Assembly: GCF_028435365.1 (NCBI RefSeq) | Contig: NZ_JAGTJJ010000008.1 | Location: 177,411 to 241,410 of the forward strand | Direction: 5' to 3' | From: Polyangium jinanense | Lineage (GTDB): Bacteria > Myxococcota > Polyangia > Polyangiales > Polyangiaceae | DNA: 64,000 bases | Shown here: positions 1-7,819 of the stretch, in pieces | How positions within the stretch are numbered: the stretch's first letter is position 1 | How the letters are laid out: each line of letters opens with the position of its first letter | Position numbers and translations under genes: made by a program | The notes under the pieces: model-generated | Seen by the model: only the letters and a program-made list of their open reading frames with translations | Told to the model about the DNA's origin: nothing | Database searches by the model: none

Positions 1-74
1 AACCGAACGACGAGGCTCACGCAGCACATGCTGTGAGAGGGCCCGACGAAGCATCCCCCGAGGAGTCACACGCG

Positions 75-242
75 ATGGGTTACCGTGATCGCCGCAACTC
101 GATCAAGATGAGGCGCCGCAAGGCACAGGTGAAGAAGAAGGCGCGCGCCAAGGCACCGAAGGTCGAGCAGACCACGCAGGAGACCGCAGCGCCGAAGAAG
201 TCGAAGAAGTCCGCGGCTGCGGCGCCGGCGGCTGCTAGCTGA
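75..242 (+). CDS. small Lys/Arg/Ala-rich basic protein of unknown function
   Basis: Encodes 55 residues. The first half is strongly basic (RDRRNS, KMRRRK, KKKARAK) and the tail is rich in Lys, Ala and Pro. I chose ATG 75 because GGAG lies about 10 bases upstream; an in-frame GTG at 33 has no comparable ribosome binding site. The composition resembles low-complexity nucleic-acid-binding tails of myxobacteria, but there is no recognisable domain, signal peptide or membrane segment. It is followed by a strong hairpin that probably ends its transcript. Function is unknown; DNA or RNA binding is only a guess from charge. Confidence 0.6.
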   Translation: MGYRDRRNSIKMRRRKAQVKKKARAKAPKVEQTTQETAAPKKSKKSAAAAPAAAS

Positions 243-261
243 ACGACTCCCTCACCCCCAT

Positions 262-285
262 CCCCTCTCCCTTTCGGGAGAGGGG
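262..285. terminator. perfect 10-bp hairpin between convergent genes
   Basis: CCCCTCTCCC (262-271), loop TTTC, GGGAGAGGGG (276-285). It lies between the stop codons of the small basic protein on the plus strand and the lipoprotein on the minus strand, so it could end both transcripts. No long T run follows. The pyrimidine-rich flank looks like a dispersed intergenic repeat, but that needs a genome-wide search. Confidence 0.65.
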
Positions 286-295
286 TGGATGAGCT

Positions 296-754
296 TTACA
301 AACCGTCCCTAGCGCTGCCGGTTTCGCCCTTGGGCGTGGCCGTGTCCGCGGGACGATCGAGGAGCGCCGTGTCGCCCGCGGCGCACTCCTCCGTGTCGAC
401 ATGCCAGCCGCTCGCGTTGCGCCAGCGTTGGACGAGCTCGGTCGTGCGGAGCTCGGCCTCGTCGATGCGTTGCCACTCGACACGCACGCGCACCTCGGCT
501 TCGTCGCGGTTTTTCATGCGCACGTCCGCAAGCTCGAGATCGACGACGCGCACGCGGTCGCCCCAGGAGGCGTGACGCTTCGCCCACGCGTCACGCGCCG
601 AGAGCGCGACGTGTTCGCGCGCGATGTCCATGCGGCCGAAGCGCAGCGCCGTGTTGTGGTCGTACGCGGCGTCCATGAGCTTGTCCGTCGGCGTCTGCGG
701 CATGACGCAGCCCGCAAAAGCGAGCGCGAGGAGGAGGGCGAGAGATCGGCGCAC
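296..754 (-). CDS. small lipoprotein of unknown function
   Basis: Encodes about 152 residues. I place the start at GTG 754 because the protein then begins with a basic n-region, a hydrophobic core and the lipobox LAFAGC, which predicts signal peptidase II cleavage and lipid anchoring. The frame stays open further upstream, and no clear ribosome binding site settles the start. The mature part is charged and ends with a pattern of alternating residues (VRVRVEWQR, then LVQRWRNASGWHVD) that suggests a small beta-sheet domain. It lies 53 bases downstream of the outer-membrane metalloprotease gene on the same strand and may be cotranscribed. I do not recognise the family. Confidence 0.65.
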   Translation of the reverse strand: MRRSLALLLALAFAGCVMPQTPTDKLMDAAYDHNTALRFGRMDIAREHVALSARDAWAKRHASWGDRVRVVDLELADVRMKNRDEAEVRVRVEWQRIDEAELRTTELVQRWRNASGWHVDTEECAAGDTALLDRPADTATPKGETGSARDGL

Positions 755-807
755 GTGCCGAAGAGACGCCTTGCACGAAGATCGGGGCAAGTTCTTGGCC
801 TTTCTCG

Positions 808-3800
808 TCAGAACGCGCTCGAGGCGAGGAAGTACGCCTGGCCGCCGGGGATCGCCTTCGCGCTGAAGCCGTAGGCATAACCCACGCGAAGCTGCGTGTT
901 GAGGTAGTAGCCGAGCGAGAGGCCAAGCCAGAGCTCGGCGCCGATCGACGTGTGGAGCTTGGGCGCGTCGATGAGCGCGCCGTTCGAGAGGAACGAGACG
1001 TCGTCCCGCGTGAGCTTGTCGAACGCGCCGCCGTAGTCGACGAAGAGGTTGCCGTCGAGGCGGCGGACGAAGAAGGGGAGCGTGGACAAACCCCAGTCGG
1101 GCTTGATGATCGGGAAGCGGTACTCGGCGTTCGTGAGGAGGTACGCGCGGCCCGCCGCGCTGCCGGGCGCGTAGCCGCGCAGGACGAAGGAGCCGTCGTA
1201 GATGCCCGTCGTGACCGTGTCGACGATGCTGACGTTGTCGAGGTCGTAGCCGCCGACGAAGAAGAAGCCGTCGCGCGGGTAGGTGCCCGCGGCGATGCCG
1301 CCCGCGACGCGCAAGGCGAGCGTGTGCAGGCCGCGCCAGGGCATGGGGATGTAGCCGGCCATGGAGGTCTCGGCCGTCTGGAGGGTGAAGTCGCTGCCGG
1401 TCGGCGGGCCCGCGTATTCGACGGCGAAGCGCATCGAGTAGCCGCGGATCGCGCCGGCCGCGTCGAGCGAGCCTTCGACGTTGGAGAAGGAGTAGGACGC
1501 GCGGACGGTGCCGATCGTGCCGCTGATGGGCAGGCGCGTGCGCGTGGCGTAAGGATCGGGCTGGGTTTGTCCGGGGAGCTCGGCGCGGAAGCCGGTGACC
1601 GAGTAGGCGAGGCTCAAGCTCTGATCGGTGAACTCGCCCGGCATGCGGTAGACGATGCTCGACGAGAGGCCGATGCCGCGCTCGTCGTAGGGGACGTCGC
1701 GGCCGTTGATGCGGTAGCCCTGGTAGCGCGGGGAGACGGCGTAGAAGAAGCGGAGATTGAGATCGACGGGGAGACGGCGGTAGGCGTAGTCGAGGTTCAC
1801 GCGCGGCGCGGGCGCGGCGAAGTCGGCGATGAGCTCCGCCTGGAACTCGTGAAAGCCCGCGACGTCGGCGCCGAACGTGTTCAGCGTGAGCGCGTTCTGG
1901 CTGTAGTTGCCGGGGCCGAAGGAGACGCCGTAGTTGCGCGGCGCGAGCGTGGAGAGCGCCCGGTACGGGGTCTTCTGCATGAGGACGCGCTCGGGCTCGG
2001 GTGGAGGATCGGGGCGATCCGTGGGCGCCTGTGGCGCGTCGAGGAAACGCGCCGGGTCGAGCGGCATCGCGTAGAGGTCGTAGCCCTTCGAGGTGTAGCC
2101 GACGTAGACGAGTGTCTTGTCGTCGGGGCTTACCGCGGGCTGGAGCGCGCCTGTGCGGACGTTCGTGACTTGCTTGAGCGCGCGGCTTCCGACGTCGTAG
2201 GCGTAGATGTTCGGGATGCCGCTGCGATCCGAGGAGAAGTAGAGGGTCTTTCCGTCGCTCGACCAGGTGGGGTTCGCGTCGAGGGCGCGGTCGCGCGTGA
2301 TGTTCTGGAACGAGCCGGTGGCGACGTCGACGATGCGGACGTCGCGGTAGCCGCCCGTGGTCCACGCGCTGTAGGCGATGGAGCGGCCGTCGGGCGAGAA
2401 GCGCGGCGTGTAGGCCTGCTCGAAGCGCGCGCTCGGGACGAGGTCGCGCCGGTTCTGGATGTGGCCCTCGGGGTCGAGGTCGGCGATCTCGAGGAACGTC
2501 GTGCCCTTCGTGTTGACGGTGAACGTGATGCGACGGCCGTCAGGACTGATGTCGGGCGCGCCGGCGCGTAGGCCGGTGGTGAGGCGATGGCGCGCGGCTT
2601 CGTCGCCACGTGGCGCCGTCTTGCCGTTCTCGACGCGGTAGAGGTCGTCGCGGCGGTAGACGATCTTGAAGGGGCCGTTGCTCTGGTGGAAGTGATCGCC
2701 GGCCGGCGAGAACGCCGAGGCCGAGGCGCCGCGGGTGCGGGCGACGAGCTTCGTGTCCTCCTCGAACGCGTCATGGCGGGCGTTGAAGCGCCCGCGGTAG
2801 ATGCCCTCGCGGGCGTTGTAGTCGTCGCGGTAGTAGACGAGCTCGTCGGCGTCCGTGGCGCGAGCGTTTCGCGGGACGAACCTCGGGTAGAGGACGTTGC
2901 GGCCGTGGCGGGTGAGGCGCACGCCTTCGCGCAGGCCCCGCGCTTCGACGGCGCGTACCTGCGCGGCGTACTTGAGGCGGAGGTGATCCTTGAAGCCCTC
3001 GAAGAGCTCCTCGTACGTCCGGCCGGTGGCGCGGCGGATCGAGCGGTTGATGCCCCAGGGGATGACGTTCTGGCCGTAGTCCGCGGCGACGGCCGTCATC
3101 GTGTGGCCGCCGTAGACGTCGGTGACCCAGCCGAGGAAACGCGAGCCGTAGAGGTACCAGATGTTCCCCTGCGGCCAGCGCATCGAGGTCGACGACATCT
3201 GATCGAGCCGCGCGATGTTGTCGTCGAGCACGTCGGCGCGCAGGAACATGTCGAAGAGCGCGGAGCGCAGGCGGCCCGCGCTCGACTCGCGCGATTCGTA
3301 CACCGTGGCGAGGCCCTCGATGATCCATCGCGGCTGCACCTGGTTCGGTGCGTACGACTTGCCGAGGATCGCGTTGGCGATCGCGGGCAGCCCCGAGATG
3401 TTGTCGAGGTGCAGGATGTGCGTGTGCTCGTGCGTGATGAGGTCGAGCAGCCAGTCGTCGTAGTCGCCGAGCGGCGAGAGGTCCTCGGGCGCGGTCGCGT
3501 AGAGGCGGACCGTGTTGAAGGGCAGCGCCGTGGCCGAGCCGTTCGCCGAGTCGACGTCGTCCGTCAGCACGATCTCGGTGATGCTGCGCGGGCGGTTTCC
3601 TAGCGCGACGGTGAGGCGCGCGTGGATGGCTTCCGAGACGCGCGCCACGCGCTCGGCGAGCGGCGTGAGCGTGGTCGGGTAGTGGACGCGGAAGTGCGCC
3701 GTCTCGATCGTTTGCCAATCGAGATCCGGGTCTCCGACGGCCTCGGCGGTGCGGGGCACGGCGAGGGCCAGCAAGAGCGCGGCGCCTACGAGGGCCGCGC

Positions 3801-3822
3801 GGCGTTTCGAAAAAGGCTTCAC
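808..3822 (-). CDS. exported zinc metalloprotease / TolB-like propeller / outer-membrane barrel fusion
   Basis: Encodes 1004 residues with a clear signal peptide (residues 1-28). A peptidase-MA-like domain follows: HEHTH at 131-135 fits HEXXH, and WIIEG supplies a downstream Glu (E169) suitable as the third zinc ligand. Roughly residues 350-620 carry TolB/PD40-type propeller blades (SPDGRRITF, FSPDGRSIAYS, WSSDGKTLYFSSD, SPDDKTLVYVG). The last ~350 residues look like an Omp85/BamA-type barrel, with alternating residues and an LRGY motif near GGYDLDNVSI. The start is GTG 3822, whose last two bases are part of the TGA stop of the PilZ gene, a 4-bp overlap implying coupled translation. It probably acts at the outer membrane on the periplasmic or cell-surface side; the substrate is unknown. 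Confidence 0.85.
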   Translation of the reverse strand: MKPFSKRRAALVGAALLLALAVPRTAEAVGDPDLDWQTIETAHFRVHYPTTLTPLAERVARVSEAIHARLTVALGNRPRSITEIVLTDDVDSANGSATALPFNTVRLYATAPEDLSPLGDYDDWLLDLITHEHTHILHLDNISGLPAIANAILGKSYAPNQVQPRWIIEGLATVYESRESSAGRLRSALFDMFLRADVLDDNIARLDQMSSTSMRWPQGNIWYLYGSRFLGWVTDVYGGHTMTAVAADYGQNVIPWGINRSIRRATGRTYEELFEGFKDHLRLKYAAQVRAVEARGLREGVRLTRHGRNVLYPRFVPRNARATDADELVYYRDDYNAREGIYRGRFNARHDAFEEDTKLVARTRGASASAFSPAGDHFHQSNGPFKIVYRRDDLYRVENGKTAPRGDEAARHRLTTGLRAGAPDISPDGRRITFTVNTKGTTFLEIADLDPEGHIQNRRDLVPSARFEQAYTPRFSPDGRSIAYSAWTTGGYRDVRIVDVATGSFQNITRDRALDANPTWSSDGKTLYFSSDRSGIPNIYAYDVGSRALKQVTNVRTGALQPAVSPDDKTLVYVGYTSKGYDLYAMPLDPARFLDAPQAPTDRPDPPPEPERVLMQKTPYRALSTLAPRNYGVSFGPGNYSQNALTLNTFGADVAGFHEFQAELIADFAAPAPRVNLDYAYRRLPVDLNLRFFYAVSPRYQGYRINGRDVPYDERGIGLSSSIVYRMPGEFTDQSLSLAYSVTGFRAELPGQTQPDPYATRTRLPISGTIGTVRASYSFSNVEGSLDAAGAIRGYSMRFAVEYAGPPTGSDFTLQTAETSMAGYIPMPWRGLHTLALRVAGGIAAGTYPRDGFFFVGGYDLDNVSIVDTVTTGIYDGSFVLRGYAPGSAAGRAYLLTNAEYRFPIIKPDWGLSTLPFFVRRLDGNLFVDYGGAFDKLTRDDVSFLSNGALIDAPKLHTSIGAELWLGLSLGYYLNTQLRVGYAYGFSAKAIPGGQAYFLASSAF

Positions 3823-5126
3823 AGGTCGTCGTAGAACATCGGCTCGCGGTTCCGCGCGTAGCGGTAGACGAGCTGCCTGCCCTCGTTGCCGATCTGGGTG
3901 AGTCGCGCGCCGAAGCCGGGCTCGGAGGAGCCGCTCGCTTCGCGCGTCCATTGCACGACGCCCTTCGCGTAGAACTCGTAGTCGCCGGGGAGAAGAACGC
4001 GGAGCTGCACCTCGGCGCCGAGCTTCGGGATGCGGTAGGTCGAGACGAAGATGCCGCCGTGCTCGATGACGTCGTTGCCGGAGAGGCCCTTGTAGAAGTT
4101 CGAGGAGCTGTGCGTGCCGAGCTCGACGTCGACGGCGCGTGTGCCGGGCGGAGGCGCGTGCTCTTTGCTTCGCGCGGGCGCGGGCGCAGGCGTGGCCTTC
4201 GCGGGCGCGGGCGTGGGCTGCGGATCCCTGCGCGGCTCGGCCTTGGCAGGCGCGGGCGTGGGCGCGGGCTCCTTGGCCTTCGCGGGCGCGGGGGCCGGCG
4301 TGGGCGCGGGCGCGGGCTGCGGCGCAGGCGCGACGGGCTGCGGCGCGGGCGTGGCCTTCACCTCGACGACGGGCTGCGGCGCGAAGATCGGCGCGGGCGC
4401 AGGCTCGGGGGCGATCTGGAGGACCGGCGCGGGCTTGATGATCTCGACGGGCTCGGGCGCGGGAGCGGGTGCAGGCTTCGCTTGCGCCAACGGTTCGGGC
4501 GCGGGAACGGGTGCAAGTCTCGCCTCCGACACAACCGGTTGAAGCGCGGGAAGGGGTGCAGGCTTCGCTTGCGCCAACGGTTCGGGCGCGGGAACGGGTG
4601 CAGCCTTCGCTTGAGCGAACGGTTCGGGTGCGGGAAGGGGTGCAGCCTTCGCTTGAGCGAACGGTTCGGGCGCGGGAAGGGGTGCAGCCTTCGCTTGAGC
4701 GAACGGTTCGGGTGCGGGAACGGGTGCAGCCTTCGCTTCAGCGACCGGCTCGGGCGCGGGAGCGGGCGCGGGCTTCGGTTCCGCGACGGGTTGAGGCGCG
4801 GGCGCGCCCGTGCCCTTGTACTTCGCGAGCGCGTTCACCTTCGCGAGCGACGCGGCGACCGCTTCGAGCACCGTATCGACCGCGGGGTGATCGACGTCGA
4901 GCGCCTGCACGTCCGCGAGGACCTTGCGCACGTTCTTGAGGGCGACGTCGCGGCCGTCGAGTACAGCTCCGTTACTGCGCTCGATCTTGTGCAGGATGCC
5001 CATCGTCTTCGCGATGGGCTCGGCGGCTTCGAGGAGCTCGTCCGGCGCGTCGTCGGCACTCTGCAGGGCACCGAGCGCTTCGGCGAGGGATGCGCGCGCG
5101 GTCTTTGCGAGCTGAGCGGGTTCCAC
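3819..5126 (-). CDS. PilZ-domain protein with long Pro/Ala repeat linker
   Basis: Encodes 435 residues. The N-terminal ~110 residues are predicted helical, without a signal peptide. The middle (about 125-320) is a Pro/Ala-rich linker built of imperfect 14-residue repeats of the type APEPFAQAKAAPLP. The C-terminal ~110 residues form a PilZ-like beta-barrel (EHGGIFVSTYRIPKLGAEV, then VVQWTRE and PGFGARL). The family is typical of myxobacterial paralogous PilZ proteins. The RxxxR and DxSxxG c-di-GMP contacts are not clearly present (SGNDVIEHGG replaces the second), so binding is uncertain. The start is GTG 5126, with GGAGGAGG just upstream. The gene overlaps the downstream metalloprotease gene by 4 bp. 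Confidence 0.85.
   Translation of the reverse strand: MEPAQLAKTARASLAEALGALQSADDAPDELLEAAEPIAKTMGILHKIERSNGAVLDGRDVALKNVRKVLADVQALDVDHPAVDTVLEAVAASLAKVNALAKYKGTGAPAPQPVAEPKPAPAPAPEPVAEAKAAPVPAPEPFAQAKAAPLPAPEPFAQAKAAPLPAPEPFAQAKAAPVPAPEPLAQAKPAPLPALQPVVSEARLAPVPAPEPLAQAKPAPAPAPEPVEIIKPAPVLQIAPEPAPAPIFAPQPVVEVKATPAPQPVAPAPQPAPAPTPAPAPAKAKEPAPTPAPAKAEPRRDPQPTPAPAKATPAPAPARSKEHAPPPGTRAVDVELGTHSSSNFYKGLSGNDVIEHGGIFVSTYRIPKLGAEVQLRVLLPGDYEFYAKGVVQWTREASGSSEPGFGARLTQIGNEGRQLVYRYARNREPMFYDDL
4447..4746. repeat. 42-bp in-frame tandem repeats coding the Pro/Ala linker
   Basis: About seven imperfect copies of a 42-bp unit; the element GGTTCGGG recurs at 4495, 4579, 4621, 4663 and 4705. The unit equals 14 codons, so copy-number change would lengthen or shorten the linker of the PilZ protein without breaking the frame. 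The copies at 4579-4746 are nearly identical, which suggests recent expansion. Confidence 0.8.
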
Positions 5127-5167
5127 GGTCCTCCTCCAAGAAAGCGCGCCTGTCGCGGAGCGCGGCG

Positions 5168-6061
5168 TCAGCCTAGCAAAGGCTCCGGCGCAAGAAAGAG
5201 GCGGGCGAGGGCTTCCGCCGGGGCAGGCGCGCCGTCGATCTCACCGCGGACCAGGATCACCGCGCCGTCCCCCGTGCGAATCACGGCATGGCCCCCCTCG
5301 GCGTACCCCTCTCCAGGCTCCAGCGCTTCGGGAAAACGCGGCGCTTTGCGGGCCTCGAGCACGGTGACGAGCGTGCCCGCGATCTCGGTGAAGGCCCCGG
5401 GCGCAGGCGCGAGGGCGCGGATGTGCCGAAGGACGCGATCGGTGGGCCAGGTCCAGCGGATCGCGTGCTCGTCCTCGCCGAGGGCCGGCGCGTACGTGAC
5501 GAGGTCTTCGTCTTGCGGGATCTCGGCGATCGTCTCGCCGCGGGAGAAGCGCATGCAGGTGCGGCGCAGGGCGCGGAGCGAGGGGCGATCGAGGGCGCGC
5601 GCGAGATCCCAGCCGGTCCAGCGCGGATCGATCGCGAGCTCTTCCTGTTCGAGGATCGCGCCCGTGTCGTACTCCTCGGCGATGCGATGCACGGACACGC
5701 CGGTCATCGCGTCGCCGCTCAAGATCGCCCACGTCGTCGGATCCGGGCCACGATGGCGCGGCAGGAGCGAGGGGTGCACGCCGATGCCGCCGAGCCGCGC
5801 GGCCTCGACGACGCGCATCGGCAGGCGCGTGGTCCAGAACCAGCTCACGACGAGATCGGGCGCGAGGCGCCTCACCCGATCAAGGAGCGCGGGATCGGTC
5901 ACCTTGGGTCGGACGAGGACGCGCTCGCCGAACACGCGCCGCGCGCGACGCACGCCGAGCGCGTCCTTGCGGCAGACGGCGCAGAGCTCGATCGAGTGCC
6001 CGTCCTTCGCGAGCAGGAGCGCGGCGAGCGGCAGGCCAAAAAACGCGATGCGGAGCGGCAT
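5168..6061 (-). CDS. formyltransferase-family protein lacking the catalytic Asn
   Basis: Encodes 297 residues with the Rossmann-type fold of methionyl-tRNA/GAR formyltransferases: N-terminal RIAFFGLPLAALLL, the core HPSLLPRHRGPDP (96-108) and YDTGAIL with the conserved Asp (D132), followed by a C-terminal domain of the size found in methionyl-tRNA formyltransferase. The usual catalytic triad is Asn-His-Asp in an N-x-H motif. Here the position reads G94-V-H96, so the Asn is missing while His and Asp remain. This argues for a changed reaction or substrate, such as acting on a sugar, peptide or natural-product amine, or loss of activity. GGGAGAGAGG lies just before the ATG. It is divergent from ftsE with 62 bases between the starts. 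Confidence 0.75.
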   Translation of the reverse strand: MPLRIAFFGLPLAALLLAKDGHSIELCAVCRKDALGVRRARRVFGERVLVRPKVTDPALLDRVRRLAPDLVVSWFWTTRLPMRVVEAARLGGIGVHPSLLPRHRGPDPTTWAILSGDAMTGVSVHRIAEEYDTGAILEQEELAIDPRWTGWDLARALDRPSLRALRRTCMRFSRGETIAEIPQDEDLVTYAPALGEDEHAIRWTWPTDRVLRHIRALAPAPGAFTEIAGTLVTVLEARKAPRFPEALEPGEGYAEGGHAVIRTGDGAVILVRGEIDGAPAPAEALARLFLAPEPLLG

Positions 6062-6123
6062 GGCCTCTCTCCCTTACCCCAAAAATTTTCCCGCTCCGTA
6101 GGGCCCTGGTAGCAATCGCGGCC

Positions 6124-6912
6124 ATGGCGTCATCCCTGCGCCCTTCGTTTCACCCGGCCCTCAGACCCGGGCATCGGTTCGACCCGGCTGCAGCGAGGCG
6201 ACCGATCCTGGTGTTCGAGGACGTGCACAAGGCCTACCGGGCCGACCAGCCCGTGCTGCGGGGGATGTCGCTCACGATCGAGCGGGGAGAGTTCGTCTTC
6301 ATCACGGGGCCCTCGGGCTCGGGCAAGAGCACGCTCCTGCGCCTCGTGCATCGCACCGACCGCGTCGACGAGGGGCGGATCCTGTTCCTCGGCCGCGACG
6401 TGGGGCGCCTGCGCGAGGAGTCGATCCCGGCCTTGCGCCGGAACATCGGGTACGTGTTCCAGGACTTCAAGCTCGTGCCGAGCTGGACCGTGTTCGACAA
6501 CGTCGCCGTGGCCCTCGAAGTCGTGGGCCTGCCGCCGCGGCTCGTGCGCAGCCGCGTGGGCGAGACGCTCGAACGCGTGGGGCTCGCGGGGCGCGGCGAC
6601 GAGGAGGCCAAGCGGCTCTCGGGCGGCGAGCAGCAGAGGGTCGCGATCGCGCGGGCGATCGTGGGCGAGCCGGCGCTCATCCTCGCGGACGAGCCGACGG
6701 GCAACCTCGATCCGCAGCTCGCGATCGATATCCTCGGCCTGTTCGAGGACATCCACGAGACCGGGACCACGGTGCTCTTCGCGACGCACGATCGGACGCT
6801 GCTCGACGTGCGTCCGCGGCGCGTCGTGGTGCTCGACGCCGGCAAGGCGACGGACGCGCCGAACGGGCTCGACGTCGCCGGCGCGGACGCCCCGATGAAT
6901 CTCGTGGCGTAG
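6124..6912 (+). CDS. ftsE: cell-division ABC ATPase FtsE
   Basis: Encodes 262 residues, slightly longer than usual because of a ~25-residue N-terminal extension. Walker A GPSGSGKST is at 62-70, followed by the Q-loop VFQDFKLVP, the signature LSGGEQQR and Walker B LILADEPTGN, all matching FtsE rather than a generic transporter ATPase. FtsE binds FtsX at the inner membrane; ATP hydrolysis by the pair drives conformational control of a periplasmic amidase activator during septation. The next two genes are ftsX (15 bases on) and an EnvC-like activator, which makes the assignment secure. The start could be internal, since no strong ribosome binding site precedes ATG 6124. Confidence 0.93.
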   Translation: MASSLRPSFHPALRPGHRFDPAAARRPILVFEDVHKAYRADQPVLRGMSLTIERGEFVFITGPSGSGKSTLLRLVHRTDRVDEGRILFLGRDVGRLREESIPALRRNIGYVFQDFKLVPSWTVFDNVAVALEVVGLPPRLVRSRVGETLERVGLAGRGDEEAKRLSGGEQQRVAIARAIVGEPALILADEPTGNLDPQLAIDILGLFEDIHETGTTVLFATHDRTLLDVRPRRVVVLDAGKATDAPNGLDVAGADAPMNLVA

Positions 6913-6927
6913 GGGGAGGAGTTTCGG

Positions 6928-7818
6928 ATGGCGAGCGAACGGTACGGCGTGCGAGTGCCCATGAAGGCCTGGAGACCCGGGCGAGGGGACATGCGCGTGC
7001 ACGTGCAGTCGATCTTCTCCCTCGCCGTCGCGTTCGTGTGCCTTGCGGCGTCGCTGCTCGTGGTGACGAACCTCTCGGCGGTGCGTGATCGCTGGTCGCG
7101 GGCCGGGCGCGCGACGGTGTACCTGCGCGACGGCGTGGCCGATCCCGAGGTGAACGAGCTCGTCCGCGCGCTCGAACGTACACCCGGCGTGAAGCGCGTG
7201 CGGCACGTGACGAGCGTGGAGGCGCGGCGCGAGATCGTGGTCGACGAGTCCGACGCGGCGCTCGCGTCGCTGCCGCCGGCCGCGTTTCCGGCCTCGCTCG
7301 AGCTCGGCTTCACGGACGACATCGGCGAGACCGATCTCCAGTCGATCGCGCTCAAGCTGCGGGCGCTGCCGGCGGTGGAGACGGTCGAGACGTATCAGCG
7401 CTGGACCGAGCGCCTCTCGTCGCTGCTCGGCGGCGGTGTGTCGGCGAGCGCGGCGCTCGCGGTGGTCGTGATGTGCGCGGTCTTCAGCGTGATCAGCTCG
7501 ACCATGCGGCTCTTGCTGAGCCGAAGGCGCACCGAGGTCGAGGTCTTGAAGCTCGTCGGCGCGACGAACGAGTTCGTGCGGCGTCCCTTCGTGATCGAGG
7601 GCGCGATGCAAGGCGCGGCGGGCGCGGCGGCGGCGATCGCGCTGCTCGGCGGGTTGTTTTTCCTGGTGCGCGGGCGCTTCGATCACGAGCTCGCGAATCT
7701 GCTCGGGCTCTCGCCCTCGTTCTTGCCCTGGACCGTCTCGCTCGGGCTCGTGCTCCTCGGCGGCGCGCTCGGGGCGACGACGGCGCTCGTGAGCCTGCGC
7801 CGGATGGCTGCGATCTGA
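6928..7818 (+). CDS. ftsX: cell-division permease-like protein FtsX
   Basis: Encodes 296 residues with the FtsX layout: a cytoplasmic N-terminus, a first membrane helix (about 25-50), a periplasmic loop of ~120 residues (about 50-165), then three membrane helices in the C-terminal half around the LLSRRRTEVEVLKLVGAT turn typical of FtsX. It does not transport but relays FtsE ATPase state to the periplasmic activator. GGGGGAGGAG lies 8 bases before the ATG. Its TGA stop is separated by one base from the start of the downstream EnvC-like gene, so the three genes form one transcription and translation unit. Confidence 0.93.
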   Translation: MASERYGVRVPMKAWRPGRGDMRVHVQSIFSLAVAFVCLAASLLVVTNLSAVRDRWSRAGRATVYLRDGVADPEVNELVRALERTPGVKRVRHVTSVEARREIVVDESDAALASLPPAAFPASLELGFTDDIGETDLQSIALKLRALPAVETVETYQRWTERLSSLLGGGVSASAALAVVVMCAVFSVISSTMRLLLSRRRTEVEVLKLVGATNEFVRRPFVIEGAMQGAAGAAAAIALLGGLFFLVRGRFDHELANLLGLSPSFLPWTVSLGLVLLGGALGATTALVSLRRMAAI

Positions 7819-7819
7819 C

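Noticed and set aside
296..2365. long minus-strand frame joining the lipoprotein to upstream sequence
   Set aside because: The upstream part is an out-of-frame reading of the metalloprotease gene; only the last ~152 residues look like a protein.
952..2571. plus-strand open frame opposite the metalloprotease gene
   Set aside because: Arg/Ala/Val/Glu-rich shadow without domains; the minus strand encodes clear motifs.
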